35,253 nucleotides of DNA, from positions 1 through 35,253 of the forward strand of contig JAZRVI010000056.1 in the NCBI GenBank assembly GCA_045599035.1, written 5' to 3'. The notes beneath the pieces were generated by a model. The model had not been told where the DNA came from, ran no database searches, and saw only the letters and a program-made list of their open reading frames with translations. Shown here piece after piece: positions 8,039 through 14,610 of this stretch. The stretch comes from CATZDY01 sp045599035 (GTDB taxonomy: Bacteria; Bacillota; Desulfotomaculia; Desulfotomaculales; Desulfocucumaceae). Numbering within the stretch: position 1 is the first letter of the stretch; the number at the start of each line of letters is the position of its first letter. The position numbers and the translations under genes are program-made.

Positions 8039-9067
8039 TTATCTTAAACCACCCAATTCCTTGTGCAAAGCCTGCCAGTTACTGATCTGGCTGGATTGCT
8101 GATTCAAGGATTGCAATTTTAGATCAATACTATGAACGGCTGAAATATAGCGAATTGTTCCGGTTTTAGCTCGCATAACCACCGAATGGGTTTCAGCTTT
8201 GCCGCCGCCCAGGAAGTTGACCCCTTTCAGCAAAGAGCCGCTGGTAACCCCAGTAGCCGCAAAAATGGCATCATCTCCCTTGACCAAATCATCCATATAC
8301 ATAATTTTATTTAAATCCGTAATTCCCATTTGATAACAACGCTTCCGTTCTTCTTCATCTTCAGGATATAAACGAGCCTGCATTTCTCCGCCCATACATT
8401 TCAGAGCAGCAGCAGCAATAACTCCTTCCGGGGCTCCTCCAATACCCACATAAAGATCGATTCCAGTTTCTTCAATGGCCGTATAGATTGCCGCTCCGAC
8501 ATCACCGTCACCAATCAGGAAAACCCGACCTCCCACTTTACGAATGGTATCAATAAATTTTTGATGCCGTTCTCTCTCCAGCAAAATCACCGTTAAATCA
8601 TTTAAACGCTTATTATTGGCTTTAGCCACAATTTCCAAGGTTTTTTCCAAAGGATCATCCAAACTGATTTTACCGGCAGCTCTGGGACCTACAGCAATTT
8701 TTTCCATATACATATCCGGAGCGTGCAAAAGATTGCCTTTTTCGGAAATAGCAATAACTGAAAGGGCATTGGGTAAACCTTTAGCCAGAATATTGGTGCC
8801 TTCCAAGGGATCAACAGCTACATCTACAGCAGGACCATCAGGATCACAGCCTACATTTTCCCCAATATACAGCATCGGAGCTTCATCCATTTCCCCTTCT
8901 CCAATGACTACCGTCCCATTAATGGGAACCGTATCAAAAACAGCCCGCATAGCCGTAGTAGCCGCTCCGTCAGCTTCATTTTTCAGACCCCGCCCCATCC
9001 ATTGAGCGGAAGCCAAAGCCGCCATTTCAGTTACTCTAACTAATTCCAAAGTCAAGCTTCTATTCAT
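8039..9067 (-). CDS. glpX: Fructose-1,6-bisphosphatase class II
   Basis: GlpX hydrolyses fructose-1,6-bisphosphate to fructose-6-phosphate in gluconeogenesis, in the cytosol, as a metal-dependent enzyme. I choose the ATG at 9067 because it gives the family N-terminus MNRSLTLELVRVTEMAAL and follows GGAGG by 13 bases; the upstream open frame to 9175 has no family similarity. The resulting 342 residues fit. Motifs seen: EADGAAT (31-37), GEGEMDEAPML (56-66), VDPLEGTN (85-92, the metal and substrate site) and GIGGAPEGVIAA further on. It is transcribed alone. A 10-codon ORF with its own strong ribosome site precedes it. Confidence 0.95.
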   Translation of the reverse strand: MNRSLTLELVRVTEMAALASAQWMGRGLKNEADGAATTAMRAVFDTVPINGTVVIGEGEMDEAPMLYIGENVGCDPDGPAVDVAVDPLEGTNILAKGLPNALSVIAISEKGNLLHAPDMYMEKIAVGPRAAGKISLDDPLEKTLEIVAKANNKRLNDLTVILLERERHQKFIDTIRKVGGRVFLIGDGDVGAAIYTAIEETGIDLYVGIGGAPEGVIAAAALKCMGGEMQARLYPEDEEERKRCYQMGITDLNKIMYMDDLVKGDDAIFAATGVTSGSLLKGVNFLGGGKAETHSVVMRAKTGTIRYISAVHSIDLKLQSLNQQSSQISNWQALHKELGGLR

Positions 9068-9093
9068 TTTTTGCTTAATTCCTCCTTTGCACT

Positions 9094-9126
9094 TTACAGG
9101 ATAATATTCGGCAAAATTCCACTCAT
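9094..9126 (-). CDS. Possible 10-residue leader peptide before glpX
   Basis: An ATG at 9124-9126 is preceded by GGAGG at a 5-base spacing and opens a frame MSGILPNIIL that stops 26 bases before the glpX start. The ribosome site is as strong as that of glpX itself, so the peptide may be translated, but no regulatory codon run or attenuator hairpin is visible. It may be a chance ORF. Confidence 0.25.
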   Translation of the reverse strand: MSGILPNIIL

Positions 9127-9175
9127 CCCTGCCTCCTGAAAAGATTATTTCAAAGTGGCTGACCTTAGAACACAC

Positions 9176-9383
9176 TGCTTCAACTTACAAAATCAAAAAA
9201 TTAACACTTAAGGTGTTTTTAAGCTGTTTATTTTAAAATTATAAGTTCAATTATTATAAGTTTAATTATTTCATCTGCAAAAATATATTATAATTTAAGT
9301 TATTTTTAAGGCTGCACCTTTATAATTATATCTGCAAGCTTAAATCCAGATTCAATTAACATGAAAGGAGGTTATTATTTATT
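9176..9383. other. AT-rich intergenic region between glpX and the VTC/CotH group
   Basis: No gene is visible here. The region is extremely AT-rich and contains a near-tandem direct repeat, ATTATAAGTTCAATTA followed by ATTATAAGTTTAATTA, at about 9238-9269, plus a weak hairpin AACAC/GTGTT with T5 near 9210-9226. It probably holds divergent promoters, with several TATAAT-like boxes, none of which I can single out. Confidence 0.4.
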
Positions 9384-10118
9384 TTGTCTATTTTTAAAAA
9401 TCTTTTCAGTTTAGAATTGCCCGATACTTATAGTGCTAATCTCAAATTTCGGCATGAATTTAAACATTTCATCAGTTATGGAGATTATCTAACTATTTCT
9501 CAGGCTTTAAAGCTCGTATGTGAAAAAGATCCTCATGTTAATTCAGAAGGATTTTATCAGGTTCGCAGCTTGTATTTTGATAATTTTGAAAATAAAGCCG
9601 TTCGGGAAAAGCTCGATGGTTTAAAAGTACGGGAGAAATTTCGGATTCGCTTTTATAATCAGGATGCTTCCTTTATTCGTCTGGAGAAAAAATTTAAAGC
9701 AGGTGATTATTGCCATAAAGATTCAGCCAAACTGACTCAAGATGAAGTTGAAAAAATCCTGGCTGGAGAAATCAACTCTCTGGACACCAGCGAACGAAAA
9801 GTTTTGGAGGAACTACGCCTGAAAATGACCTTTCAGCAATTAAGACCCAAAACCATTGTGGAATATCAGAGAGAACCTTTTATTTATGCTCCGGGCAATG
9901 TCCGCATTACTCTGGACAGCAGGATTCATTCCAGCAATTATTCCACTGATCTTTTTAATCCGGAGCTGCCCCTGGTTTCAGTCAGCACCCCTGGTTACTT
10001 TATTTTAGAAGTCAAATTTGACGAATTTTTACCGGAAATAATTCGGGATTTAATCCAAACCAACACCCGCCGTTCTTCGGCCATTTCCAAATATGTGGCC
10101 GCCAGAATTTACAGTTAA
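9384..10118 (+). CDS. VTC-domain protein (polyphosphate polymerase-like)
   Basis: The 244-residue protein matches the VTC domain: RHEFKHFISYGDYLTI at the start, YQVRSLYFDNFENKAVREKL, then VREKFRIRFYN and FIRLEKKFKAGDY, and near the end YFILEVKFDEFLPEII. These basic and acidic strands line the tunnel of triphosphate-tunnel enzymes; in yeast Vtc4 the domain makes polyphosphate from ATP. There is no signal or membrane segment, so it is probably cytosolic or membrane-associated through its partner. The start is TTG, 13 bases after AAAGGAGG; no better in-frame start exists. It is followed closely by a DUF4956 membrane protein and a CotH kinase, a recurrent trio in Bacillota. Polymerase activity is inferred from the family. 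Confidence 0.8.
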   Translation: MSIFKNLFSLELPDTYSANLKFRHEFKHFISYGDYLTISQALKLVCEKDPHVNSEGFYQVRSLYFDNFENKAVREKLDGLKVREKFRIRFYNQDASFIRLEKKFKAGDYCHKDSAKLTQDEVEKILAGEINSLDTSERKVLEELRLKMTFQQLRPKTIVEYQREPFIYAPGNVRITLDSRIHSSNYSTDLFNPELPLVSVSTPGYFILEVKFDEFLPEIIRDLIQTNTRRSSAISKYVAARIYS

Positions 10119-10137
10119 GAATCCAAAGGAGGTTAAA

Positions 10138-10809
10138 ATGAATTTTAAAGATATTTTCAACAGCAGCTTTTTGGAATCAGTCTCCTCTTTTTCTTTGGTG
10201 GACTGTCTGATTTCCCTGGCTTTGGCTTTAGTTCTTGGTCTGTTTGTTTTTCTGATTTATAAAAAAAGTTTTAATGGGGTTATGTATTCAGCTAATTTTG
10301 GTATTTCTCTGGTAGCTTTGAGTTTGATTACCACTCTGGTTATCAGTGCTGTTTCTTCTAATGTTATTCTCTCTTTGGGCATGGTCGGGGCTTTATCCAT
10401 TGTCCGTTTCAGAACCGCCGTCAAGGAACCTGTAGACATTGCCTTTATTTTCTGGTCGATTGCTATCGGAATTGTTTTGGGTGCCGGCTTAATTCCCCTG
10501 GCGGTCATTGGTTCCGTCTTCATTGGTATTTTTATGCTGTTGTTTGTGAATAAAAAACGCAGTGATCAACCTTATATGCTGATTCTGCATTGTTTGGATG
10601 AAGTCAGTGAAAAGCAAAGTCAACAGCTTATTCAATCTTCTGCTTCCAGATTCTTGCTTAAATCTAAAACCGTTTCCACTCAGGGCATTGAATTAGCCAT
10701 TGAAATTCGACTGAAAGAAGGAGAATATAGTTTTATTAACCAGCTTTCCCAGCTTGAAGGAGTAAAAAATGCTTCTCTGGTTACTTTTAACGGAGACTAT
10801 ATGGCTTAA
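10138..10809 (+). CDS. DUF4956 membrane protein
   Basis: With the ATG at 10138, seven bases after AAAGGAGG, the protein has 223 residues; the longer open frame to 10093 overlaps the preceding gene and lacks a ribosome site. It has about four membrane segments within residues 20-140, with the conserved cytoplasmic-side motif LGMVGALSIVRFRTAVKEP (about 80-98) that marks DUF4956. A soluble C-terminal domain of about 80 residues follows. The function is unknown. The gene lies 19 bp after the VTC gene and 15 bp before the CotH gene, so it may anchor or couple the polyphosphate-like enzyme to the membrane and the surface kinase. Confidence 0.8.
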   Translation: MNFKDIFNSSFLESVSSFSLVDCLISLALALVLGLFVFLIYKKSFNGVMYSANFGISLVALSLITTLVISAVSSNVILSLGMVGALSIVRFRTAVKEPVDIAFIFWSIAIGIVLGAGLIPLAVIGSVFIGIFMLLFVNKKRSDQPYMLILHCLDEVSEKQSQQLIQSSASRFLLKSKTVSTQGIELAIEIRLKEGEYSFINQLSQLEGVKNASLVTFNGDYMA

Positions 10810-10824
10810 AGCTGAGGAATAAAG

Positions 10825-12606
10825 ATGATTAACAAAAAATATCTCAATTATTTAACTATTGTTCTTTTGGTTGGTGCAGTGGGAATAAGCATTTATTTGT
10901 TTTGTTTGAGCCGTCAGCAGGAAGTTCCAAAGACTGAAGCCACCTATGCCAATTATTTCAGCGATAATGAAATTATGGCAATAAATATTAAAGTTGATCA
11001 GGAAAAATGGGATAATTTGATAATCAATGCTTTGCAGGAAGAATATCTGCCAGTAGATCTGGAAATTAACGGTACTTCAATTTCTACAGTCGGTATTCGT
11101 CCCAAAGGCAACAGCAGTTTACGAATGGTGGCCAAAAATAATCCCGATGACCGGGTCAGCTTTAAGGTTGAATTTGATCACTATGTTGACGGCCAAACCT
11201 TCAACAATTTGGATAAGTTAATTTTAAACAATATGGTCAGCGATGCCACAAGTTTAAAGGAATATATGTCCTTTGATTTAATGCGGTTTATGGGTCTGGA
11301 TACCCCTTATTTCAGCTATGCCAACATTTATGTAAATGGAGAATACTGGGGTCTGTATTTTGCCCTGGAAGCCTATGATGACAGCTATGCTCAAAGAATG
11401 TTCGGCAATGATCATGGCCAGCTTTACAACGTCAGAATGGGCTTTGGCGGGGATCGAGGCAATCCTCAAAATAAAGAACAACAACGGGAAAAAGCCGGTT
11501 TTAACAGTTCCGGCAATTTTCGCCCTGATCAATTTAATTCTTCCGGAAAAATTTCCCCTCCCAGGCAAGGCGGCGGTATGATGGGCAGCAGCTCCAAAGG
11601 AGGAGATCTGGTTTACACTGATGACAACCCGGACAGCTATAGTGAAATTCTGGATAATGCAGTTTTTGAGCAGGATCAGGGACAAAAAACCCGTTTAATT
11701 GCCGCTCTCAAAGCTCTCAATTCCGGAAAAGATCTGGAAGAATACTGGGATGTAGATGAAATTTTGCGTTATCTGGCTGCTCATACTTTTCTCTGCAATT
11801 TTGACAGCTACAGTTCTGCCATGCACCAGAATTACTATTTATATGAAAAAGATGGCCAAATAACCATTTTGCCCTGGGACTACAATTCAGCTTATGGAGG
11901 CATGGGACGCAATGCTTCTGAAGCAGTTAATTTTCTCATTGATACTCCGGTTACTCAAGTGGAAATGGCCGACCGCCCCTTAATCAGCCAGCTTTTGTCA
12001 GTGCCGGAATATCTGGAAATCTATCACCAGTATTATTGGAAAATGCTTGAGGATTATTTCCAAAGCGGATATTTTGCCCAAAAAGCGGCTCAAATGGATG
12101 AACTAATCAGCCCTTATCTGCAAATTGATCCCACCGCTTTTTATACCTATACAGAGCATCAAACAGCGGTAGACACCTTTCTAAAATTTAATGATTTGCG
12201 GGTACAAAGTATTCAAGGCCAACTGGCTGGAACCATTCCTTCCACCACCGAAGGTCAAAAAAGCAACCCTTCCGCTCTGATTGATTGCTCCAATTTGAAG
12301 CTTTCTGATATGGGAACTCAGGGAGGAGACAAAGACGGCGGCATGATTGGCTTGAAAAATATGAACAACAGCGAAAGCAGCCTTTCTTCTTCCGGAATTG
12401 CTGGTCAAGCAGGAATTACTCCCCCCAGCCCTGGTAATTTCAGCGGCAATGCCTTAAACAGCGGAGGGCGTTTTAAGCCCAGAGCAGGAGAACCTCCAAG
12501 AGAAGAAAATCCCTTCAGCAGTTCCACTTGGCCGGTTGGATTAAGTGCCTTGGCAGTTACAGTCATTGCTCTGGTTCTGGTTCATAAGTTCAAACGCAAA
12601 AAATAG
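10825..12606 (+). CDS. CotH-family kinase, membrane-anchored
   Basis: CotH proteins are atypical kinases that phosphorylate secreted or spore-coat proteins. This 593-residue protein has an N-terminal membrane anchor or signal (residues 8-29), then the CotH fold: GIRPKGNSSL, VNGEYWGLYFALEAYDD (a candidate active-site Glu), and ILPWDYNSAYGG, whose Asp fits the metal-binding position. A Gly/Ser/Pro-rich low-complexity insertion lies near residues 205-260, a second near 490-570, and a C-terminal membrane helix with basic end (WPVGLSALAVTVIALVLVHKFKRKK) closes the protein. The kinase domain is therefore expected outside the membrane and held at both ends. It is the last gene of the VTC-DUF4956-CotH operon. 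I see no plus-strand terminator directly behind it. Confidence 0.85.
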   Translation: MINKKYLNYLTIVLLVGAVGISIYLFCLSRQQEVPKTEATYANYFSDNEIMAINIKVDQEKWDNLIINALQEEYLPVDLEINGTSISTVGIRPKGNSSLRMVAKNNPDDRVSFKVEFDHYVDGQTFNNLDKLILNNMVSDATSLKEYMSFDLMRFMGLDTPYFSYANIYVNGEYWGLYFALEAYDDSYAQRMFGNDHGQLYNVRMGFGGDRGNPQNKEQQREKAGFNSSGNFRPDQFNSSGKISPPRQGGGMMGSSSKGGDLVYTDDNPDSYSEILDNAVFEQDQGQKTRLIAALKALNSGKDLEEYWDVDEILRYLAAHTFLCNFDSYSSAMHQNYYLYEKDGQITILPWDYNSAYGGMGRNASEAVNFLIDTPVTQVEMADRPLISQLLSVPEYLEIYHQYYWKMLEDYFQSGYFAQKAAQMDELISPYLQIDPTAFYTYTEHQTAVDTFLKFNDLRVQSIQGQLAGTIPSTTEGQKSNPSALIDCSNLKLSDMGTQGGDKDGGMIGLKNMNNSESSLSSSGIAGQAGITPPSPGNFSGNALNSGGRFKPRAGEPPREENPFSSSTWPVGLSALAVTVIALVLVHKFKRKK

Positions 12607-12609
12607 CTT

Positions 12610-12658
12610 AAAAAAGCTCCTGCCAGCTCTATTTTAGTTCCCTGTTGAGCCAGCAGGA
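12610..12658 (-). terminator. Intrinsic terminator of the CRISPR array transcript
   Basis: On the minus strand, TCCTGCTGGCTC and GAGCTGGCAGGA form a 12-bp stem with two G-U pairs (arms at 12647-12658 and 12618-12629), followed by GC and six T. The plus strand lacks a T run, so the terminator serves leftward transcription, that is, the array and not the CotH operon. Confidence 0.7.
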
Positions 12659-12757
12659 ATTTGCTGAAAAAAATTGGCAGCAACCGCCAAAACATTCGGG
12701 TAAGACAGACACAGCTCCTTGTTTTTGCAGACAAACTTGTAAAATGACCCACTCCGG

Positions 12758-13058
12758 GATTGAGACCCCTACAGATTTACACGACTCTCAAACATTATTT
12801 CGGGAGGGTGGTCTAATTAATTTGATTGAGACCCCTACAGATTTACACGACTCTCAAACGATAATAAAATCTTTGAAACCATTTTAGAAGATTGAGACCC
12901 CTACAGATTTACACGACTCTCAAACTTCTGGCTTTGGCGTTGACTCCCGGTGATCCGATTGAGACCCCTACAGATTTACACGACTCTCAAACGGAAACAA
13001 GCGGTACTGCTGGCCGTCCATTGATTGAGACCCCTACAGATTTACACGACTCTCAAAC
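12758..13058 (-). CRISPR. CRISPR array, five 36-bp repeats, type II-A-like, no cas genes nearby
   Basis: Five repeats that I read as identical lie at 12758-12793, 12824-12859, 12890-12925, 12957-12992 and 13023-13058, separated by unique spacers of 30, 30, 31 and 30 bp. In crRNA orientation (minus strand) the repeat begins GTTTGAGAGTCGTGTAAATC and ends GGGGTCTCAATC, so its ends form an imperfect inverted repeat, the pattern of type II-A repeats. The leader side is at 13059 and carries ATTTGAG at the junction, supporting minus-strand transcription. Spacers start at 12794, 12860, 12926 and 12993. No cas1, cas2, csn2 or cas9 is in the window. Apparent proteins repeating IETPTDLHDSQT across this stretch are translation artefacts of the repeats. 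Confidence 0.95.
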
Positions 13059-13190
13059 CTCAAATCCATATTTGAGAATGCGGCACTATGAACCGTTGAG
13101 AGTGTGCAAAAAAGAGATCATCTATGCTCATTTTACTACAGTTTATGCCGCAAGGCAAGTCAAAAACAAGGCAAGTCAAAAACTAAGATT
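13059..13190 (-). promoter_or_regulatory. CRISPR leader with II-A-type leader-end motif
   Basis: Read on the minus strand, the leader ends with ATTTGAG (13059-13065) directly against the first repeat; this heptamer is the leader-anchoring sequence described for streptococcal type II-A adaptation. It is also one arm of a perfect 7-bp inverted repeat CTCAAAT-ATGG-ATTTGAG (13059-13076). Further upstream sits a perfect tandem 16-bp repeat, GTTTTTGACTTGCCTT twice (13152-13183), each copy with a TTGACT that could be a -35 box; the best -10 candidate (TAGTAA, about 19 bp on) is weak. Confidence 0.6.
13095..13110 (-). other. Anti-repeat-like element inside the CRISPR leader
   Basis: The plus strand reads GTTGAGAGTGTGCAAA, which is the repeat start GTTTGAGAGTCGTGTAAA with one T and one C deleted and one transition. 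In a leftward leader transcript it would be the complement of the crRNA 5' repeat half and could pair with the first array repeat. The pairing half of a tracrRNA has this form. No rho-independent end follows before the array, so a free tracrRNA is not demonstrated. Confidence 0.5.
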
Positions 13191-13229
13191 CATAAACAAA
13201 ATCCTTTCGTTTGTCGCAGACGGAAACCC

Positions 13230-13260
13230 GCTCCTCTTGAGGGGCGGGAGGAGCCTTTTT
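13230..13260 (+). terminator. Rightward intrinsic terminator between CRISPR leader and tRNA genes
   Basis: GCTCCTC (13230-13236) and GAGGAGC (13248-13254) pair around an 11-base loop and are followed by C and TTTTT. A smaller hairpin, CGTTTG-TCG-CAGACG (13208-13222), precedes it. It may stop transcripts that run through from the CotH operon antisense to the array, or end an unrecognised small RNA. Confidence 0.5.
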
Positions 13261-13278
13261 AAATCTGTTATGATCAAC

Positions 13279-13305
13279 AAAAAAAGGAGGCCAGTCCGAC
13301 CTCCT
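13279..13305 (-). terminator. Terminator of the tRNA operon
   Basis: On the minus strand AGGAGGTC and GGCCTCCT form an 8-bp stem with one G-U pair and a 5-base loop, followed by a T run. It lies about 50 bp downstream of tRNA-Arg. Confidence 0.8.
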
Positions 13306-13313
13306 CATATTTT

Positions 13314-13332
13314 AATTTACACTACTCTCAAC
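13314..13332 (-). repeat. Degenerate CRISPR repeat half near tRNA-Arg
   Basis: On the minus strand this reads GTTGAGAGTAGTGTAAATT, matching the first 20 bases of the array repeat except for one missing T, one C-to-A change and the last base. It is in array orientation, but separated from the array by more than 250 bp and located in the tRNA trailer, upstream of the tRNA terminator. Together with the opposite-facing copy at 13095-13110 it forms an inverted pair. Confidence 0.5.
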
Positions 13333-13353
13333 TCTCAAAATTACGGTATATTA

Positions 13354-13430
<77 letters not shown>

Positions 13431-13437
13431 AAATATT

Positions 13438-13511
13438 TGGAGCGGGTGATGGGAATCGAACCCACGTAATCGGCTTGGAAGGCCGACGCTCTACCATTGA
13501 GCTACACCCGC
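13438..13511 (-). tRNA. tRNA-Gly (TCC)
   Basis: The minus strand gives acceptor GCGGGTG/CACCCGC, D arm GCTC..GAGC, anticodon stem TCGGC/GCCGA with loop CTTCCAA (anticodon TCC), T arm GTGGG-TTCGATT-CCCAT, discriminator T and an encoded CCA. It reads GGA/GGG glycine codons. It is the promoter-proximal gene, separated from tRNA-Arg by only seven bases. Confidence 0.96.
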
Positions 13512-13527
13512 TCATTGCAACGACCTT

Positions 13528-13556
13528 ATTATAGCAAACAATAATCCGGCTGTCAA
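13528..13556 (-). promoter_or_regulatory. Consensus promoter of the tRNA operon
   Basis: On the minus strand TTGACA (13551-13556) and TATAAT (13528-13533), both perfect consensus, are spaced by exactly 17 bp, and tRNA-Gly begins 16 bp after the -10. This is the strongest promoter in the window. Confidence 0.9.
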
Positions 13557-13621
13557 ATCTTTTTTTGCATTTTTTTGCAGCATTTTACCAACAAAAACAA
13601 ATGAAAAGTCCGGCCTAAAAT

Positions 13622-13629
13622 GCTATAAT
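13622..13629 (+). promoter_or_regulatory. Extended -10 element before holA
   Basis: TGCTATAAT provides an extended -10 box with TATAAT at 13624-13629, 36 bp before the holA start codon. No good -35 was found, which extended -10 promoters tolerate. Confidence 0.5.
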
Positions 13630-13665
13630 GATTTCAGCTAAGAATAAAGCAAGGAGAATCGCCTA

Positions 13666-14610
13666 ATGAACCCGGAAAAAAAATTTGCTCCCGTTTATCT
13701 GTGCTATGGTTCTGAAAAATTTTTGCTGCAACAAGCCTTGCAAAAGCTAATCCAAAGCTTTTTTTCAGAGGAAGAATCGGAATTTAATCTGGTTCGGCTG
13801 GAAGGAGAAAATGTTTCGCCGGAAGAAATTGTGGCGGCAGCCAATACCCTGCCTTTTTTTGGTTCCCGTCGGCTGGTCATTGTCAAAGACATTTTTAATG
13901 CCCTGAAAAATAATGAAGAAAGTCAATTGCTGGAATATTTGAACCAACCTTTAGCCAGCACCTGTCTGGTTTTGATCGCTGGGGAACAAGTGGATAAGCG
14001 ACGCAAATTATTTAAAGCCTGCCAAAAAGTGGGCAAGGTTCTGGAATTTGCTCCCTTAAAGCCGGAAGCCCTGCGGCAGTGGGTCAAAAGCCGGGGGTCA
14101 ATCGCTCCAGCCGCTTTGGAATTGCTTTTACAACGACTGGGCAATAATCTATTGGCTTTGGAACAGGAGCTGAACAAGCTGCAAACCCTGCAAAGTCCCA
14201 TAACTCTGGCAATGGTGCAAAAGCTGACTCCCATTCCGCTGGAAGAAAATATTTTTAAAGTGGTAGAAAACATTTGCAACCGCCAAACCCGTCTTTCCTT
14301 TCAGGGCTTGCAGGATTTGCTGCAATTAAAGCAGCCGCCCCAGCTAATCCTGGCCAGCCTGGCCGCCCGCTTTCGAGAAATTTATCGAATTAAAACAGCT
14401 TTGGCTGAACAAAAATCCGATCAGCAAATTATGGCAGAATTAAGCCTGCCTGCTTATGCCCTAAAAAAAATAAAAAAGCAGGCCATTTCTCCAGCCGAAG
14501 CTCAAAGAGCCCTGCTTTATCTGCAAAAAATTGACCGGCAGACAAAGCAGGGACAAAGAGATTTTGCAGCCTCTCTGGAAGAATTTATTTTAACCTTTAG
14601 TCTAAGCTAA
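13666..14610 (+). CDS. holA: DNA polymerase III delta subunit
   Basis: HolA is the clamp-loader subunit that opens the sliding clamp during chromosome replication. The 314-residue protein begins APVYLCYGSEKFLLQQALQKLI, the characteristic N-terminal GxExfL segment, followed by NLVRLEGENVSPEEIVAAANTLPFFGSRRLVIVKD, typical of the AAA-like domain of delta, and in the last third by a helical collar region ending SLEEFILTFS. It lacks a functional Walker A, as delta normally does. The start is ATG nine bases after AAGGAG. The gene converges with thiN, and the two stop codons overlap. Confidence 0.92.
   Translation: MNPEKKFAPVYLCYGSEKFLLQQALQKLIQSFFSEEESEFNLVRLEGENVSPEEIVAAANTLPFFGSRRLVIVKDIFNALKNNEESQLLEYLNQPLASTCLVLIAGEQVDKRRKLFKACQKVGKVLEFAPLKPEALRQWVKSRGSIAPAALELLLQRLGNNLLALEQELNKLQTLQSPITLAMVQKLTPIPLEENIFKVVENICNRQTRLSFQGLQDLLQLKQPPQLILASLAARFREIYRIKTALAEQKSDQQIMAELSLPAYALKKIKKQAISPAEAQRALLYLQKIDRQTKQGQRDFAASLEEFILTFSLS

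Noticed and set aside
9068..9175. Longer GlpX reading frame from the ATG at 9175
   Set aside because: The added 36 residues have no family similarity, and the ribosome site and family N-terminus fit the ATG at 9067.
13112..13262. A plus-strand tracrRNA between the leader and terminator
   Set aside because: Two consecutive hairpins and T5 look like a tracrRNA tail, but a plus-strand anti-repeat (TTTACACGACTCTCAAAC-like) is missing upstream; only weak partial pairing near 13130 was found.
13314..13345. A plus-strand tracrRNA starting at the repeat half near the tRNA
   Set aside because: The anti-repeat is good, but what follows is the antisense of tRNA-Arg and there is no terminator or tracrRNA-like tail.
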